A stretch of 64,000 nt of DNA from Alienimonas californiensis (GTDB lineage: Bacteria > Planctomycetota > Planctomycetia > Planctomycetales > Planctomycetaceae): assembly GCF_007743815.1 (NCBI RefSeq), contig NZ_CP036265.1:5339823-5403822 (forward strand), in the 5' to 3' direction. The stretch's first letter is position 1. Each line of letters opens with the position of its first letter. This document shows positions 17,680-25,074 of the stretch, in pieces. A model generated the notes under the pieces. It was not told the origin of the DNA. It made no database searches and saw only the letters and a list, made by a program, of their open reading frames with translations. Both the position numbers and the translations under genes were made by a program.

Positions 17680-18783
17680 ATGTCCGACGGCCTGCCCCCC
17701 GAGGTGGCGATCCCGCTGGAACTGGCGACCTCCGCCCCGCACGGGCCGGCGGCGGTGGCGCTGTGGGAGACCGTCGTCCAGGCCGCCGACGCCGCCGGGC
17801 TGCCGGTCGGCCTGCGGATGGACTTCCGGCTCGAACTGGTCCGCGAGGCGGCGATGCACGCCAAACTCTACGACCGGGCGCTGGGGCCGTTCGCCGTCGT
17901 GCTGGCCGAGGCCGACCGCGACCCGGAGGCCCGCTGGATCTTCTGGCCGGGGCTGCTGTGGAAGTACAAGTGGCTCTCAGACGCGCTGGCGAGCTTCGTC
18001 GCCTTCCCGCGGGAGCGCGTGCTGTCCGTGCTGGACGACTTCGCCGCCCGCTGCGTCGCCCACGGGTTCAGCCTCCGGCCGGCGGAGAACTACCGGGCGA
18101 ACGCCCTGTGGCTGCTGGGCGAGGAGGACGCCGCCCGGGACGCCTTCGCCCGCTTCGAGGCCGCCCCGCGGGACCCGCTGAGCGACTGCCAGGCCTGCGA
18201 GGCCAGCCAGTCCGTCACCCACGCCGTGCGGTTGGGCGACGACGCCGGCGCCGTGGAGCGGGCCGCTCCGCTGCTGGGCGGGCGCCTGAGTTGTGCCGAG
18301 GAGCCGGAACGCACCCACAGCAAAGTCCTCGCCCCCCTGCTCCGCCTGGGCCGGGAGACGGAGGCCGCGGAGCAGCACCGCCTCGGGCTGGCCGCCCTCC
18401 GCCGGTTCCCGGCCTTCACGTTCTGCGCCTCCCGGCACTTCCTCTACCTCGCCCGGCGGGGGGAGACGGAGGAGGTGGGCGGCCTGCTGCAACGCACCGC
18501 CGGGCCGGTCGGCGCCACCTCGGACGATAACCGCCGCGAGTACCTCGCCGCCGCCGGCGTGGCCCTGAACGCTTTAGCAGATCACTCCGACCGCCCCCGC
18601 CGGTTTCGTCTGCCGAGTGACTTCCCGGTGCCGAACCCGGACGGCGTCGTACCGCCGTCCGAGCTGGCCGTGGCGTTTCGGCAGGCCGCAGACGAACTCG
18701 CTGCCCGGTTCGACGCCCGCAACGGCAACGACGCCGTCTCCCGCCGCCAGCAGGCCGAACGGGCCTTCGTTCGGCCAAGTTGA
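17680..18783 (+). CDS. HSP90-operon helical protein 4 (RNGN family)
   Basis: 367 residues, the last gene of the operon, 77 bases after its closest paralogue at 16487-17602. It shares with that gene LLWKYKWLSD, RPAENYRAN, LSDCQACE (Cys170, Cys173), CAEEPERTH, the DRPRRFRLPSDFPVPNPDG segment and the C-terminal LAARFDARNGNDAVSRR (RNGN at 347-350). It is cytosolic and helical. The ATG at 17680 is preferred to nearby starts because it aligns with the paralogue's MTDPDDLPPEV start (MSDGLPPEV). The operon ends at a hairpin overlapping the stop codon. Function unknown. Confidence 0.82.
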   Translation: MSDGLPPEVAIPLELATSAPHGPAAVALWETVVQAADAAGLPVGLRMDFRLELVREAAMHAKLYDRALGPFAVVLAEADRDPEARWIFWPGLLWKYKWLSDALASFVAFPRERVLSVLDDFAARCVAHGFSLRPAENYRANALWLLGEEDAARDAFARFEAAPRDPLSDCQACEASQSVTHAVRLGDDAGAVERAAPLLGGRLSCAEEPERTHSKVLAPLLRLGRETEAAEQHRLGLAALRRFPAFTFCASRHFLYLARRGETEEVGGLLQRTAGPVGATSDDNRREYLAAAGVALNALADHSDRPRRFRLPSDFPVPNPDGVVPPSELAVAFRQAADELAARFDARNGNDAVSRRQQAERAFVRPS

Positions 18784-18799
18784 GCGAACTGCTCGCTCA
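18781..18799. terminator. short bidirectional hairpin between convergent genes
   Basis: TGAGCGA / TCGCTCA, 7-bp perfect stem with a 5-nt loop. It begins at the stop codon of the HSP90 operon and ends in the stop codon of the facing dehydrogenase gene. There is no U-tract, so terminator function is tentative. Confidence 0.45.
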
Positions 18800-19849
18800 C
18801 ACCTCGTTGTTCCGCACGGCGGCCCGTTCGGTGAGGCCGGTCAGGGCGGAGCGGCTCAGCGGGGTCTCCACTTCGTACCCCTTCTTCGCCGCGGTGACCT
18901 GATCGCCGATCGGCCCGGGGGCGTCCGGCATCGCCCGGCCCAGCAGGCCGAGCAGATCGAGGCTGAAGTTACGAAAGACGCCGTGGAAGGTCGCGACCGC
19001 GGCGAACGGCCACGGGGTGATCACCTCGGCCCGACCGTCCTTCACGGCCTCCAGCGCCGCGTCGGCGGCGTACTCGGCACTGCAACTGAGGCCCGGGAGG
19101 CTGTCCAGAATCTTGAAGCCGGCGTACTCCACCTCGTGCTTGCCGCGGATCAGGGCGTGCCGCGGGGAGCCGGTCCGCATCAGGCCGGGGCAGACGGTGG
19201 TGACGTACACGCCGAACTTCACCGCCTCGGACCGCAGCCCCTCGCTGTAGCCGACCAACGCGTGCTTGCCGACGGTGTAGGCGTTGCCGTGCACCAGCGG
19301 CACGCGGCCGCCGATGCTGGCGACGTTGAGAATCCGCCCGCTCCGCCGCCGCTTCATCATCGGCAGGACTTCCTCGCTGAAGAAGTACGGCCCCCAGAAG
19401 TGGGTGGCGAGGCTGTTCTCGTAGTCGCCGGCCGTCAGCGAGGCCTGCGGGCCGAAGGAGATCAGCCCCGCGTTGTTCACCAGCAGATCGACCGGGCCGA
19501 GGGCCTCCGTCACGGTCTTGAGGAACCGCCGCACGTCCTCCCGGTTTGTGACGTCGCAGACCCCGCCGACGACCCGGCCCGGTTCGCCCCGGCGGGCCAG
19601 CTCGTCGGCGGCCCGGCGGACCTGATCGGCGTCGCGGGCGCAGATCGCCACGGCGGCCCCGGCCCGCACCAGCTTGCGGGCGATCACCAGCCCGAACCCC
19701 CGCGAGCCGCCCGTGACCACGCAGGTCTTCCCGGCGAAGCTGTAGCGGCCCCGCAGAACGCGGGTCGTCAGCTTGTACCCGGCGGCAGTCCCCGCGGCGG
19801 TCAGCGTCGCCGCGACGGCAGTCCGGGCGAGTTTGGAGGACAGCGACAT
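18797..19849 (-). CDS. short-chain dehydrogenase/reductase
   Basis: 350 residues, an SDR-superfamily NAD(P)-dependent oxidoreductase with an N-terminal extension. The cofactor motif TGGSRGFG follows a hydrophobic leader (about residues 1-35) that may anchor it to the membrane. CDVTNREDV, the NNAG motif, ASIGG (catalytic Ser) and YTVGK (catalytic Tyr and Lys) are all present. The GKTCVVTGG entry and length beyond the usual 250-280 residues put it with the extended or lipid-type SDRs. The substrate is unknown. It converges on the HSP90 operon and is divergent from the ROK gene (155-base shared upstream region). Confidence 0.88.
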   Translation of the reverse strand: MSLSSKLARTAVAATLTAAGTAAGYKLTTRVLRGRYSFAGKTCVVTGGSRGFGLVIARKLVRAGAAVAICARDADQVRRAADELARRGEPGRVVGGVCDVTNREDVRRFLKTVTEALGPVDLLVNNAGLISFGPQASLTAGDYENSLATHFWGPYFFSEEVLPMMKRRRSGRILNVASIGGRVPLVHGNAYTVGKHALVGYSEGLRSEAVKFGVYVTTVCPGLMRTGSPRHALIRGKHEVEYAGFKILDSLPGLSCSAEYAADAALEAVKDGRAEVITPWPFAAVATFHGVFRNFSLDLLGLLGRAMPDAPGPIGDQVTAAKKGYEVETPLSRSALTGLTERAAVRNNEV

Positions 19850-20004
19850 GCGGACGGGCGCGGGCGGGACGGACGGAACGGGAACAGTTCGGCGATCTTA
19901 CCCGGGACTGACCCCCCTCGCCGCGGGAGCGACCCGCCCTTCAAGCGCTGGGGGCGGCTCGGTAGAGTCCGCGCGCTTCGTCCCCCCCGCTGCGCCGAGC
20001 CGAC

Positions 20005-21027
20005 ATGCCCCTCTCTGGTCAGACCACCCCCGGCGGACCGCCGCTGCTGGGCATCGACGTGGGCGGCACCAACATCAAGGCCGCGGTGGTGGACGCCGGC
20101 GGGGTCGTCCGCGGGCACGGATCGGTCCCCACGGAGCAGGAACTCGGCCCCGGCGCGGGACTGGACCGGATCGAAGCGGCCGCGAACGCCGCCTTAGAGG
20201 ACGCGGGCGTCGGGCTATGGGACGTCGCCGCCGTCGGCCTCGCCACGCCGGGTCCGATGAACCTCAAGGCGGGCACGCTGCTGTGCCCCTCGAACCTGCC
20301 CGGCTGGCAAAACTGGGCGATCCGCGAGGCCGTCGAAGCCCGCTTCTCCAAGCCGACGACCCTGCAGAACGACGCCAACGCCGCCGCCTACGGCGAGTAC
20401 TGGTCCGGCGCCGGCCGCGACGCGGACAGCCTCGTCCTCTGGACGCTCGGCACGGGCATCGGCTGCGGGATTATCCTCCGCGACGCCGTCATCGAGGGGG
20501 AACACAGTCACGGCAGCGAGTGCGGCCACATCATCATCGACTGTCGCCCCGACGCCCGCGTGCACCCCGGCACCGGCATGCGGGGCACGCTGGAGGCCTA
20601 CTGCGGTGCCCGCGGCGTGATCGCTCGCGCCCGCGACGCGCTGAACGTCGACCGCGGCCAATCGGCGATGCACGAACGGCTCGCCGGGGGGGCGAAGCTC
20701 ACGCCGAAGCTGATCTGCGAGGTCGCCGCCGAGGGCGACGAACTGGCGCTGGGCATCCTCACCGAGACCGCCCAACTGTTGGGGGTGGGCACCGTTTCGA
20801 TTTTGCACACGATCGACCCGGACTGCGTGCTGCTGGCCGGGGCGATGACCTTCGGCGGTCCCGGCACGACCACCGGCGACCTGTTCCTCGACACGCTCCG
20901 TTTGGAGGTGAAGCGCCGGGCCTTCCCCACGGTCGCGGAGCACCTCGACGTGAGCTTCGCCGGCCTCGGCGCCGACGCCGGCGTGGTCGGGGCAGCCGGT
21001 TGCGCCCGGCGGGCCTTCGCCGGTTGA
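20005..21027 (+). CDS. ROK-family sugar kinase (glucokinase-like)
   Basis: 340 residues. The phosphate-1 motif IDVGGTNIKAAVVD lies near the N-terminus. ATPGPMNLKAG and NLPGWQNW form the sugar side, NDANAAAYGEYWSGAG contains the catalytic Asp, and LGTGIGCGIIL is the ATP loop. ROK proteins usually carry a zinc site C-x-C-G-x2-G-C-x-E. Here the equivalent stretch reads HPGTGMRGTLEAYC, so the Cys cluster is missing, although the upstream His (ECGHIIID) and the Glu remain. It is probably a cytosolic hexokinase-type enzyme; glucose is the default guess. The ATG at 20005 places the Walker-like motif at the usual distance. Confidence 0.88.
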   Translation: MPLSGQTTPGGPPLLGIDVGGTNIKAAVVDAGGVVRGHGSVPTEQELGPGAGLDRIEAAANAALEDAGVGLWDVAAVGLATPGPMNLKAGTLLCPSNLPGWQNWAIREAVEARFSKPTTLQNDANAAAYGEYWSGAGRDADSLVLWTLGTGIGCGIILRDAVIEGEHSHGSECGHIIIDCRPDARVHPGTGMRGTLEAYCGARGVIARARDALNVDRGQSAMHERLAGGAKLTPKLICEVAAEGDELALGILTETAQLLGVGTVSILHTIDPDCVLLAGAMTFGGPGTTTGDLFLDTLRLEVKRRAFPTVAEHLDVSFAGLGADAGVVGAAGCARRAFAG

Positions 21028-21215
21028 GGGGAGGGGCGATCCCTGAACGTCCGGCGACCGATCCGGCGTCGGGGCGATCGGACAGCGGCGGGGACGGGGT
21101 CGATTCCACGTGGCAACGGCGATTGGCGCCGAACTTGCGTCCCGAATGATTCGCCCGTGAATCGGTCGCCGTGACCGCGGAATTGCCGCTCGATCCTCCC
21201 ACCCTGATTATTTCC

Positions 21216-21620
21216 ATGAAGGCTCTCATCGCATCCGCCGCCATTGCCGGCGCCGCCCTCCTTGGCTCCGCCGCTCCAGCCGACGCCGGCGGGGTGAGCA
21301 TCGGATACAGCTCCGGGGGCTACGGGTATAACTCCGGAGGCTACGGTTACAGCCCCTACAGCTACGGCGTCCGGCCGAGCTACGGCTATGGCATTCGTCC
21401 TTCCTACGGCGTCAGCCCCTCCTACGGTTACCGGAGCTACGGCTACCGCGGGTACAACCCGGGGTTCAGCAGCGGGTTGTACGGCGGCCGGGTTTACGGC
21501 AGCGGCCTCTACAACAGCGGTTACGGCTATAACCGTGGCTACGGCTATAACCGTGGGTTCTACAACCGCGGATATGGCAGCGGCTACGGCGGCAGCGGGT
21601 TCAGTCTGATTATTCGCTGA
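21216..21620 (+). CDS. small secreted Gly/Tyr-rich repeat protein
   Basis: 134 residues from the ATG at 21216, chosen because it begins a clean signal peptide (MKALIASAAIAGAALLGSAAPADA). The rest is almost entirely Gly, Tyr, Ser, Asn and Arg in short repeats of YGY, SGGYGY, RPSYG and YNRGYG. There are no Cys and no catalytic motif. The composition resembles glycine-tyrosine-rich structural or matrix proteins. It lies between a ROK kinase and the Cys-rich secreted protein on the same strand, with a terminator right after it, so it is probably a single-gene transcript. Function unknown. Confidence 0.75.
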   Translation: MKALIASAAIAGAALLGSAAPADAGGVSIGYSSGGYGYNSGGYGYSPYSYGVRPSYGYGIRPSYGVSPSYGYRSYGYRGYNPGFSSGLYGGRVYGSGLYNSGYGYNRGYGYNRGFYNRGYGSGYGGSGFSLIIR

Positions 21621-21646
21621 GGTCCGCGACTCCCGTCGCCTCACTT

Positions 21647-21678
21647 CGCCGTCGCGCCCTCCGGTGCGACGGCGTTTT
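21647..21678 (+). terminator. rho-independent terminator
   Basis: Stem CGCCGTCGC / GCGACGGCG (9 bp, perfect), a 10-nt loop, then TTTT. It sits 27 bases after the stop of the Gly/Tyr-rich secreted protein gene. Confidence 0.8.
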
Positions 21679-21854
21679 GCTGCGCGAATCGGAACGGGGG
21701 AGCGGTGACGGAGTGAGCCGGAGCGACGCGAACCCGGGGTTCGCGCGCGACGGATCGTGTGCGATGACCGCGACGCGACCCCCCGATCGGCGCTCCGAAC
21801 CGGAAGTCGAGGTCGCGACCCACATTCGCCCCCGTCTCAAGGAAGAGACCGCTG

Positions 21855-23408
21855 ATGAACGCCCTGAAACTCGCCGCCGTCGTCGCGATCGGCTTTGGCA
21901 CGGCCTCGCTGACGACCGCCGCCCCGCCCTCTTGCGGCGCCTGCCCGTCCAAGGCCAAACGGACCGTCCAGGTCGAGACGGCCGACGCCACGCTGACCGC
22001 GTCCGACCTCTTCGTCACGGTCGCCGCCTGCTCCGAAGGCTCCTGCCCCACCGCGGACTGCCCCGCGACCTGCACCGGCCCGGGCTCCGCCTGCTGCGCC
22101 GAGATGGGCTGCTGCAAGAAGACCGCCGCCTGCACCGGCGCCGCTTGCGAGAAGACCGCCGCCTGCACCGGCGCCGCTTGCGAGAAGACCGCCGCCTGCA
22201 CCGGCGCCGCCTGCGAGAAAACCGCCGCCTGCACCGGCGCCGCCTGCGAGAAAACCGCCGCCTGCACCGGCGCCGCCTGCGAGAAAACCGCCACCTGCGA
22301 CGCCCCGGCCCCGACCGCCTGTTCGCTGGCCACCTGCAGCGACGCCGTGCCCGCCACCGCCGTAGTCGTCTGCTCCGCCTCGTCCGAAGCCGCCCCGCCG
22401 GCCCCGAGTCGCACGTTCGCCTGTAGCGGGACCGCCTGCCCGATCACCGTCTGCGTTGCGACCGCCGACGCCTGCCCGACCGCCGCCTGCGGGACCTCGG
22501 CCTGCACGACCGCCGCCTGCACGAAGACCGCGTGCGAAACCGCCGCCTGCTCCGCCGGGTCTTGCGAGATCGCCGCTTGCGGCACGAACGCCTGCGGCTT
22601 GCGGGGGGTGATCGCCAAGCAGTTCACCACCATCGTGACCAGCGCCGCCAACGACCTGTCCTCCTGCGCCGCCGAGTGCGCCCTCGCCTGCGGCACGGCG
22701 TGCCGCGGCGCCGCCTGCGACGGCGGCCCCTGTCCGAGCGGCGTGTGCAGCGAGATCGCCTGCGAGACCAGCCCCTGTAAGTCCGCGCCGGCCTGCACCT
22801 CGACCGACGACTGCCCCGGCTGGGTCTCCGCCCCGGCGCTCGCCGCCCCCTCGCACGCGATCCCCTACCCGATCGCCTACGAACCGGCCGGACTTTACGG
22901 CGTGCAGCGGACTGCCGCCGTCGACGCCACGTCGTTCGGCTACGCCGCCCCGGCCGCCTACGCCGTGCCGGTCGAGACGAACTCCGCCCTGCCGGTCGGC
23001 CGCTGGACCCGCACCCTGAACGACCAGTCCGTCACGATCGCCGTGAGCCCCAACGGCTCTTTCACCGCGACCTGCACCGTGCCGAACGCCGGCTGCTCCC
23101 TGAGCGTCTCCGGCGACTGCCGGGCCACCGAGGACGGCCTGCTGTTCGGCGTCGTCACCTCCGCGAAGGTCTGCCCCGGCTCCGGCAGCCACGACGGCTC
23201 CGTCGATCCGGTCTCCTGCGTGGAAGTCGAAGGCTTCTGCCGGGCCCTGATCGATCAGCCCTTCAGCGCCCGCTGCCGGGTGAAGGACCAGTCCATGACC
23301 GTCTCGCACGCCCTGTTCGGCGGCATCGGCTTCATTGGCACCCCCGGCCCCGGCGAACCGGCTCACCTCGCCCTGACGATGTTCAGCGGCGCCTACCAGG
23401 CCGAGTGA
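21855..23408 (+). CDS. secreted Cys-rich repeat protein
   Basis: 517 residues; the ATG follows a strong ribosome site AAGGAAGAG at 21839-21847. A signal peptide (MNALKLAAVVAIGFGTASLTTAA) leads into a Cys- and Ala-rich region. Residues 90-144 are five near-identical 11-residue units of the form TAACTGAACEK, and looser TAACxTACxxxAC repeats continue to about residue 310, with Cys every 3-8 positions. From about residue 370 the protein changes to a compact domain (GRWTRTLNDQSVTIAVSPNGSF, then SGDCRATEDGLLFGVV) with paired Cys, resembling an exported beta-barrel or lipocalin-like fold. A disulfide-rich or metal-binding envelope protein is likely. It ends 32 bases before a strong hairpin. Confidence 0.82.
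   Translation: MNALKLAAVVAIGFGTASLTTAAPPSCGACPSKAKRTVQVETADATLTASDLFVTVAACSEGSCPTADCPATCTGPGSACCAEMGCCKKTAACTGAACEKTAACTGAACEKTAACTGAACEKTAACTGAACEKTAACTGAACEKTATCDAPAPTACSLATCSDAVPATAVVVCSASSEAAPPAPSRTFACSGTACPITVCVATADACPTAACGTSACTTAACTKTACETAACSAGSCEIAACGTNACGLRGVIAKQFTTIVTSAANDLSSCAAECALACGTACRGAACDGGPCPSGVCSEIACETSPCKSAPACTSTDDCPGWVSAPALAAPSHAIPYPIAYEPAGLYGVQRTAAVDATSFGYAAPAAYAVPVETNSALPVGRWTRTLNDQSVTIAVSPNGSFTATCTVPNAGCSLSVSGDCRATEDGLLFGVVTSAKVCPGSGSHDGSVDPVSCVEVEGFCRALIDQPFSARCRVKDQSMTVSHALFGGIGFIGTPGPGEPAHLALTMFSGAYQAE
22122..22286 (+). repeat. five tandem 33-bp coding repeats
   Basis: Five head-to-tail 33-bp units beginning ACCGCCGCCTGCACCGGCG at 22122, 22155, 22188, 22221 and 22254. 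They differ only at a few third positions (GCT/GCC, AAG/AAA) and encode the 11-residue Cys repeat. A degenerate sixth unit follows. The near-identity at DNA level suggests recent expansion and possible copy-number variation. Confidence 0.9.
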
Positions 23409-23440
23409 CGCCGCCCGGCGCTCGCTGAAAACGCACCCGC

Positions 23441-23473
23441 AGCGTCCCGGACCCTCCAAGGGTCCGGGACGCT
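23441..23473. terminator. bidirectional terminator hairpin, shared stem copy 1
   Basis: Perfect 15-bp stem AGCGTCCCGGACCCT / AGGGTCCGGGACGCT with a 3-nt loop (CCA), between the convergent Cys-rich gene and sulfatase gene. The same 30 stem bases recur at 62939-62971 with only a loop base changed. Confidence 0.8.
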
Positions 23474-23495
23474 TCCGTGCGCGGGCGCTCAGACG

Positions 23496-24995
23496 TCAGG
23501 GCGATTTGAAGTCCCGCGGCGGGACCATCTCCGCATTCACCTCGTCCCACTCCCGAATGAGCCGCTCGTAGAACTCCGGCTGCTCGCCGGAGATGTCACG
23601 CGACTCTCCGGGATCTTGGGCGAGGTGATAAAGTTCCCAATCGGCCCCGTCTCGGGGACGGACGAGTTTGAGGGCGCCCACCCGCAGGGCCGCCTTCCCA
23701 CCCATCCGCCAGTACAGCGGGCGATAGGGGATCGGGCTTTCGACGGGCGTGACGCCCTCCGGCACCGTGAGCGCCGGCCGCAGGTCCATACCGTCCCACT
23801 CCCGCGGCACCTTCCCGCCTGCGGCGGCGAGGGCGGTTGCGGTGAAATCGAGGCTCCACATCGGCTCCTCGAAGTCGACGCCGGCCGGGAACACGCCCGG
23901 CCAACTCGCGAGCATCGGCACCCGAATCCCGCCCTCGTACAGGCTGCCCTTGCCGTCCCGCAGGGGCAGATTCGTGCTCGTCAGTTCGGCCGTCGGGCCG
24001 CCGTTGTCGGAGACGAACAGGACCAGCGTGTTCTCACTCAGGCCCCGTCGCTCCAACGATCCGCGGAGGGCGCCGACGCTCTCGTCCAAGGCCTTTAACA
24101 TCCCGCCGAACACCCGCCGCTGGGGGTCGGCGAACTCCGCGAACGCCGCGTAATCCCCTGGCAACGCCTGCATGGGCGAATGCACCGCGGAGTAACTGAG
24201 GCACAGGAAGAACGGCCGGCCGGTCGCGTCGTCCAGGAAGCGGTCGGCCTCCCGGGTGAGGACGTGGGTGAAGTAGCCCTCCGGCGTGACCGGCGTGCCG
24301 TCGGCGAGGACCGGATTGTTGGCGTCGTAGGGCGGTTCGGCGATCGGGGCGCCGGTGTGCAGGAACAGGCGGCCGTTCGGGCTCTGCCAGGCCCCGTCGG
24401 TCCGCCCGTCCGGCAGCGTTTTGCGGCGGAGGAAGGAGACGACCGGCGGCCCGGCGAACGGGTCGGCGTAGGTGTGGCCCTCGTGCAGGAAGCCCCAGAA
24501 CCGCTCGAACCCCCGCCGCAGCGGGTGGGCCGTCGGGTGGCTGCCGAGGTGCCACTTGCCAATCAACGCCGTGGCGTAGCCCTGTGACTGCAGATGATCT
24601 GCGAGCGTTTTCCGGCCGACCGGCAGCCCGGCGTTCGGGTGCTCGTTCGCCGCCCCCACGGGGTTCAATTCATGTCCGAACCGAGTCTGGATCACGCCGG
24701 TCAGCAACCCGGCCCGACTGGGGGAGCAGTAGGAGGCCGTGACGTAGCCCTGCGTGAACCGCACACCGTCGGCGGCGAGGGCATCCAGGTGCGGCGTCGG
24801 CACGGCACCGACGCCGCCCTCGGCGACGGACTGCGTGCCCGGCCCGTGCTGGAAGCCGCATTCGCCCCAACCGAGGTCGTCCGCGATCAGCAGCACGACG
24901 TTCGGCCGCGGGGCCTGCGCTGCGTCGGACTCGGCGGCCGCCAGCGGGCCGGCGACGAGCAGCAGGGCGCACAGGGCGAAGGGCGGACGAATCAC
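23496..24995 (-). CDS. sulfatase (arylsulfatase type)
   Basis: 499 residues from the GTG at 24995, picked because it opens a signal peptide (VIRPPFALCALLLVAGPLAAAE); the frame is open upstream to 25244 but low-complexity there. It is a family S1 sulfatase: metal-binding RPNVVLLIADDLGWGE, then the formylglycine signature YCSPSRAGLLTG with Cys90 as the residue to be modified. IGKWHLGSHP, and SDNGGPTAE further on, also match. All key residues are visible. The export signal places it in the periplasm or outside, where such enzymes desulfate algal polysaccharides. No maturase (FGE) or glycosidase gene is adjacent. Its end faces the shared terminator at 23441-23473. Confidence 0.93.
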   Translation of the reverse strand: MIRPPFALCALLLVAGPLAAAESDAAQAPRPNVVLLIADDLGWGECGFQHGPGTQSVAEGGVGAVPTPHLDALAADGVRFTQGYVTASYCSPSRAGLLTGVIQTRFGHELNPVGAANEHPNAGLPVGRKTLADHLQSQGYATALIGKWHLGSHPTAHPLRRGFERFWGFLHEGHTYADPFAGPPVVSFLRRKTLPDGRTDGAWQSPNGRLFLHTGAPIAEPPYDANNPVLADGTPVTPEGYFTHVLTREADRFLDDATGRPFFLCLSYSAVHSPMQALPGDYAAFAEFADPQRRVFGGMLKALDESVGALRGSLERRGLSENTLVLFVSDNGGPTAELTSTNLPLRDGKGSLYEGGIRVPMLASWPGVFPAGVDFEEPMWSLDFTATALAAAGGKVPREWDGMDLRPALTVPEGVTPVESPIPYRPLYWRMGGKAALRVGALKLVRPRDGADWELYHLAQDPGESRDISGEQPEFYERLIREWDEVNAEMVPPRDFKSP

Positions 24996-25074
24996 GGGGG
25001 GCTCTCCGATCGACGTGGGCGGGCGGGTAGGATGATGGGAACTCCCGCTTTTCCCCGCACGCCCCGCCGGTTCC

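Noticed and set aside
22122-22286. Regular repeats considered as a CRISPR array
   Set aside because: The 33-bp units are contiguous without spacers and keep a reading frame; they are coding tandem repeats.
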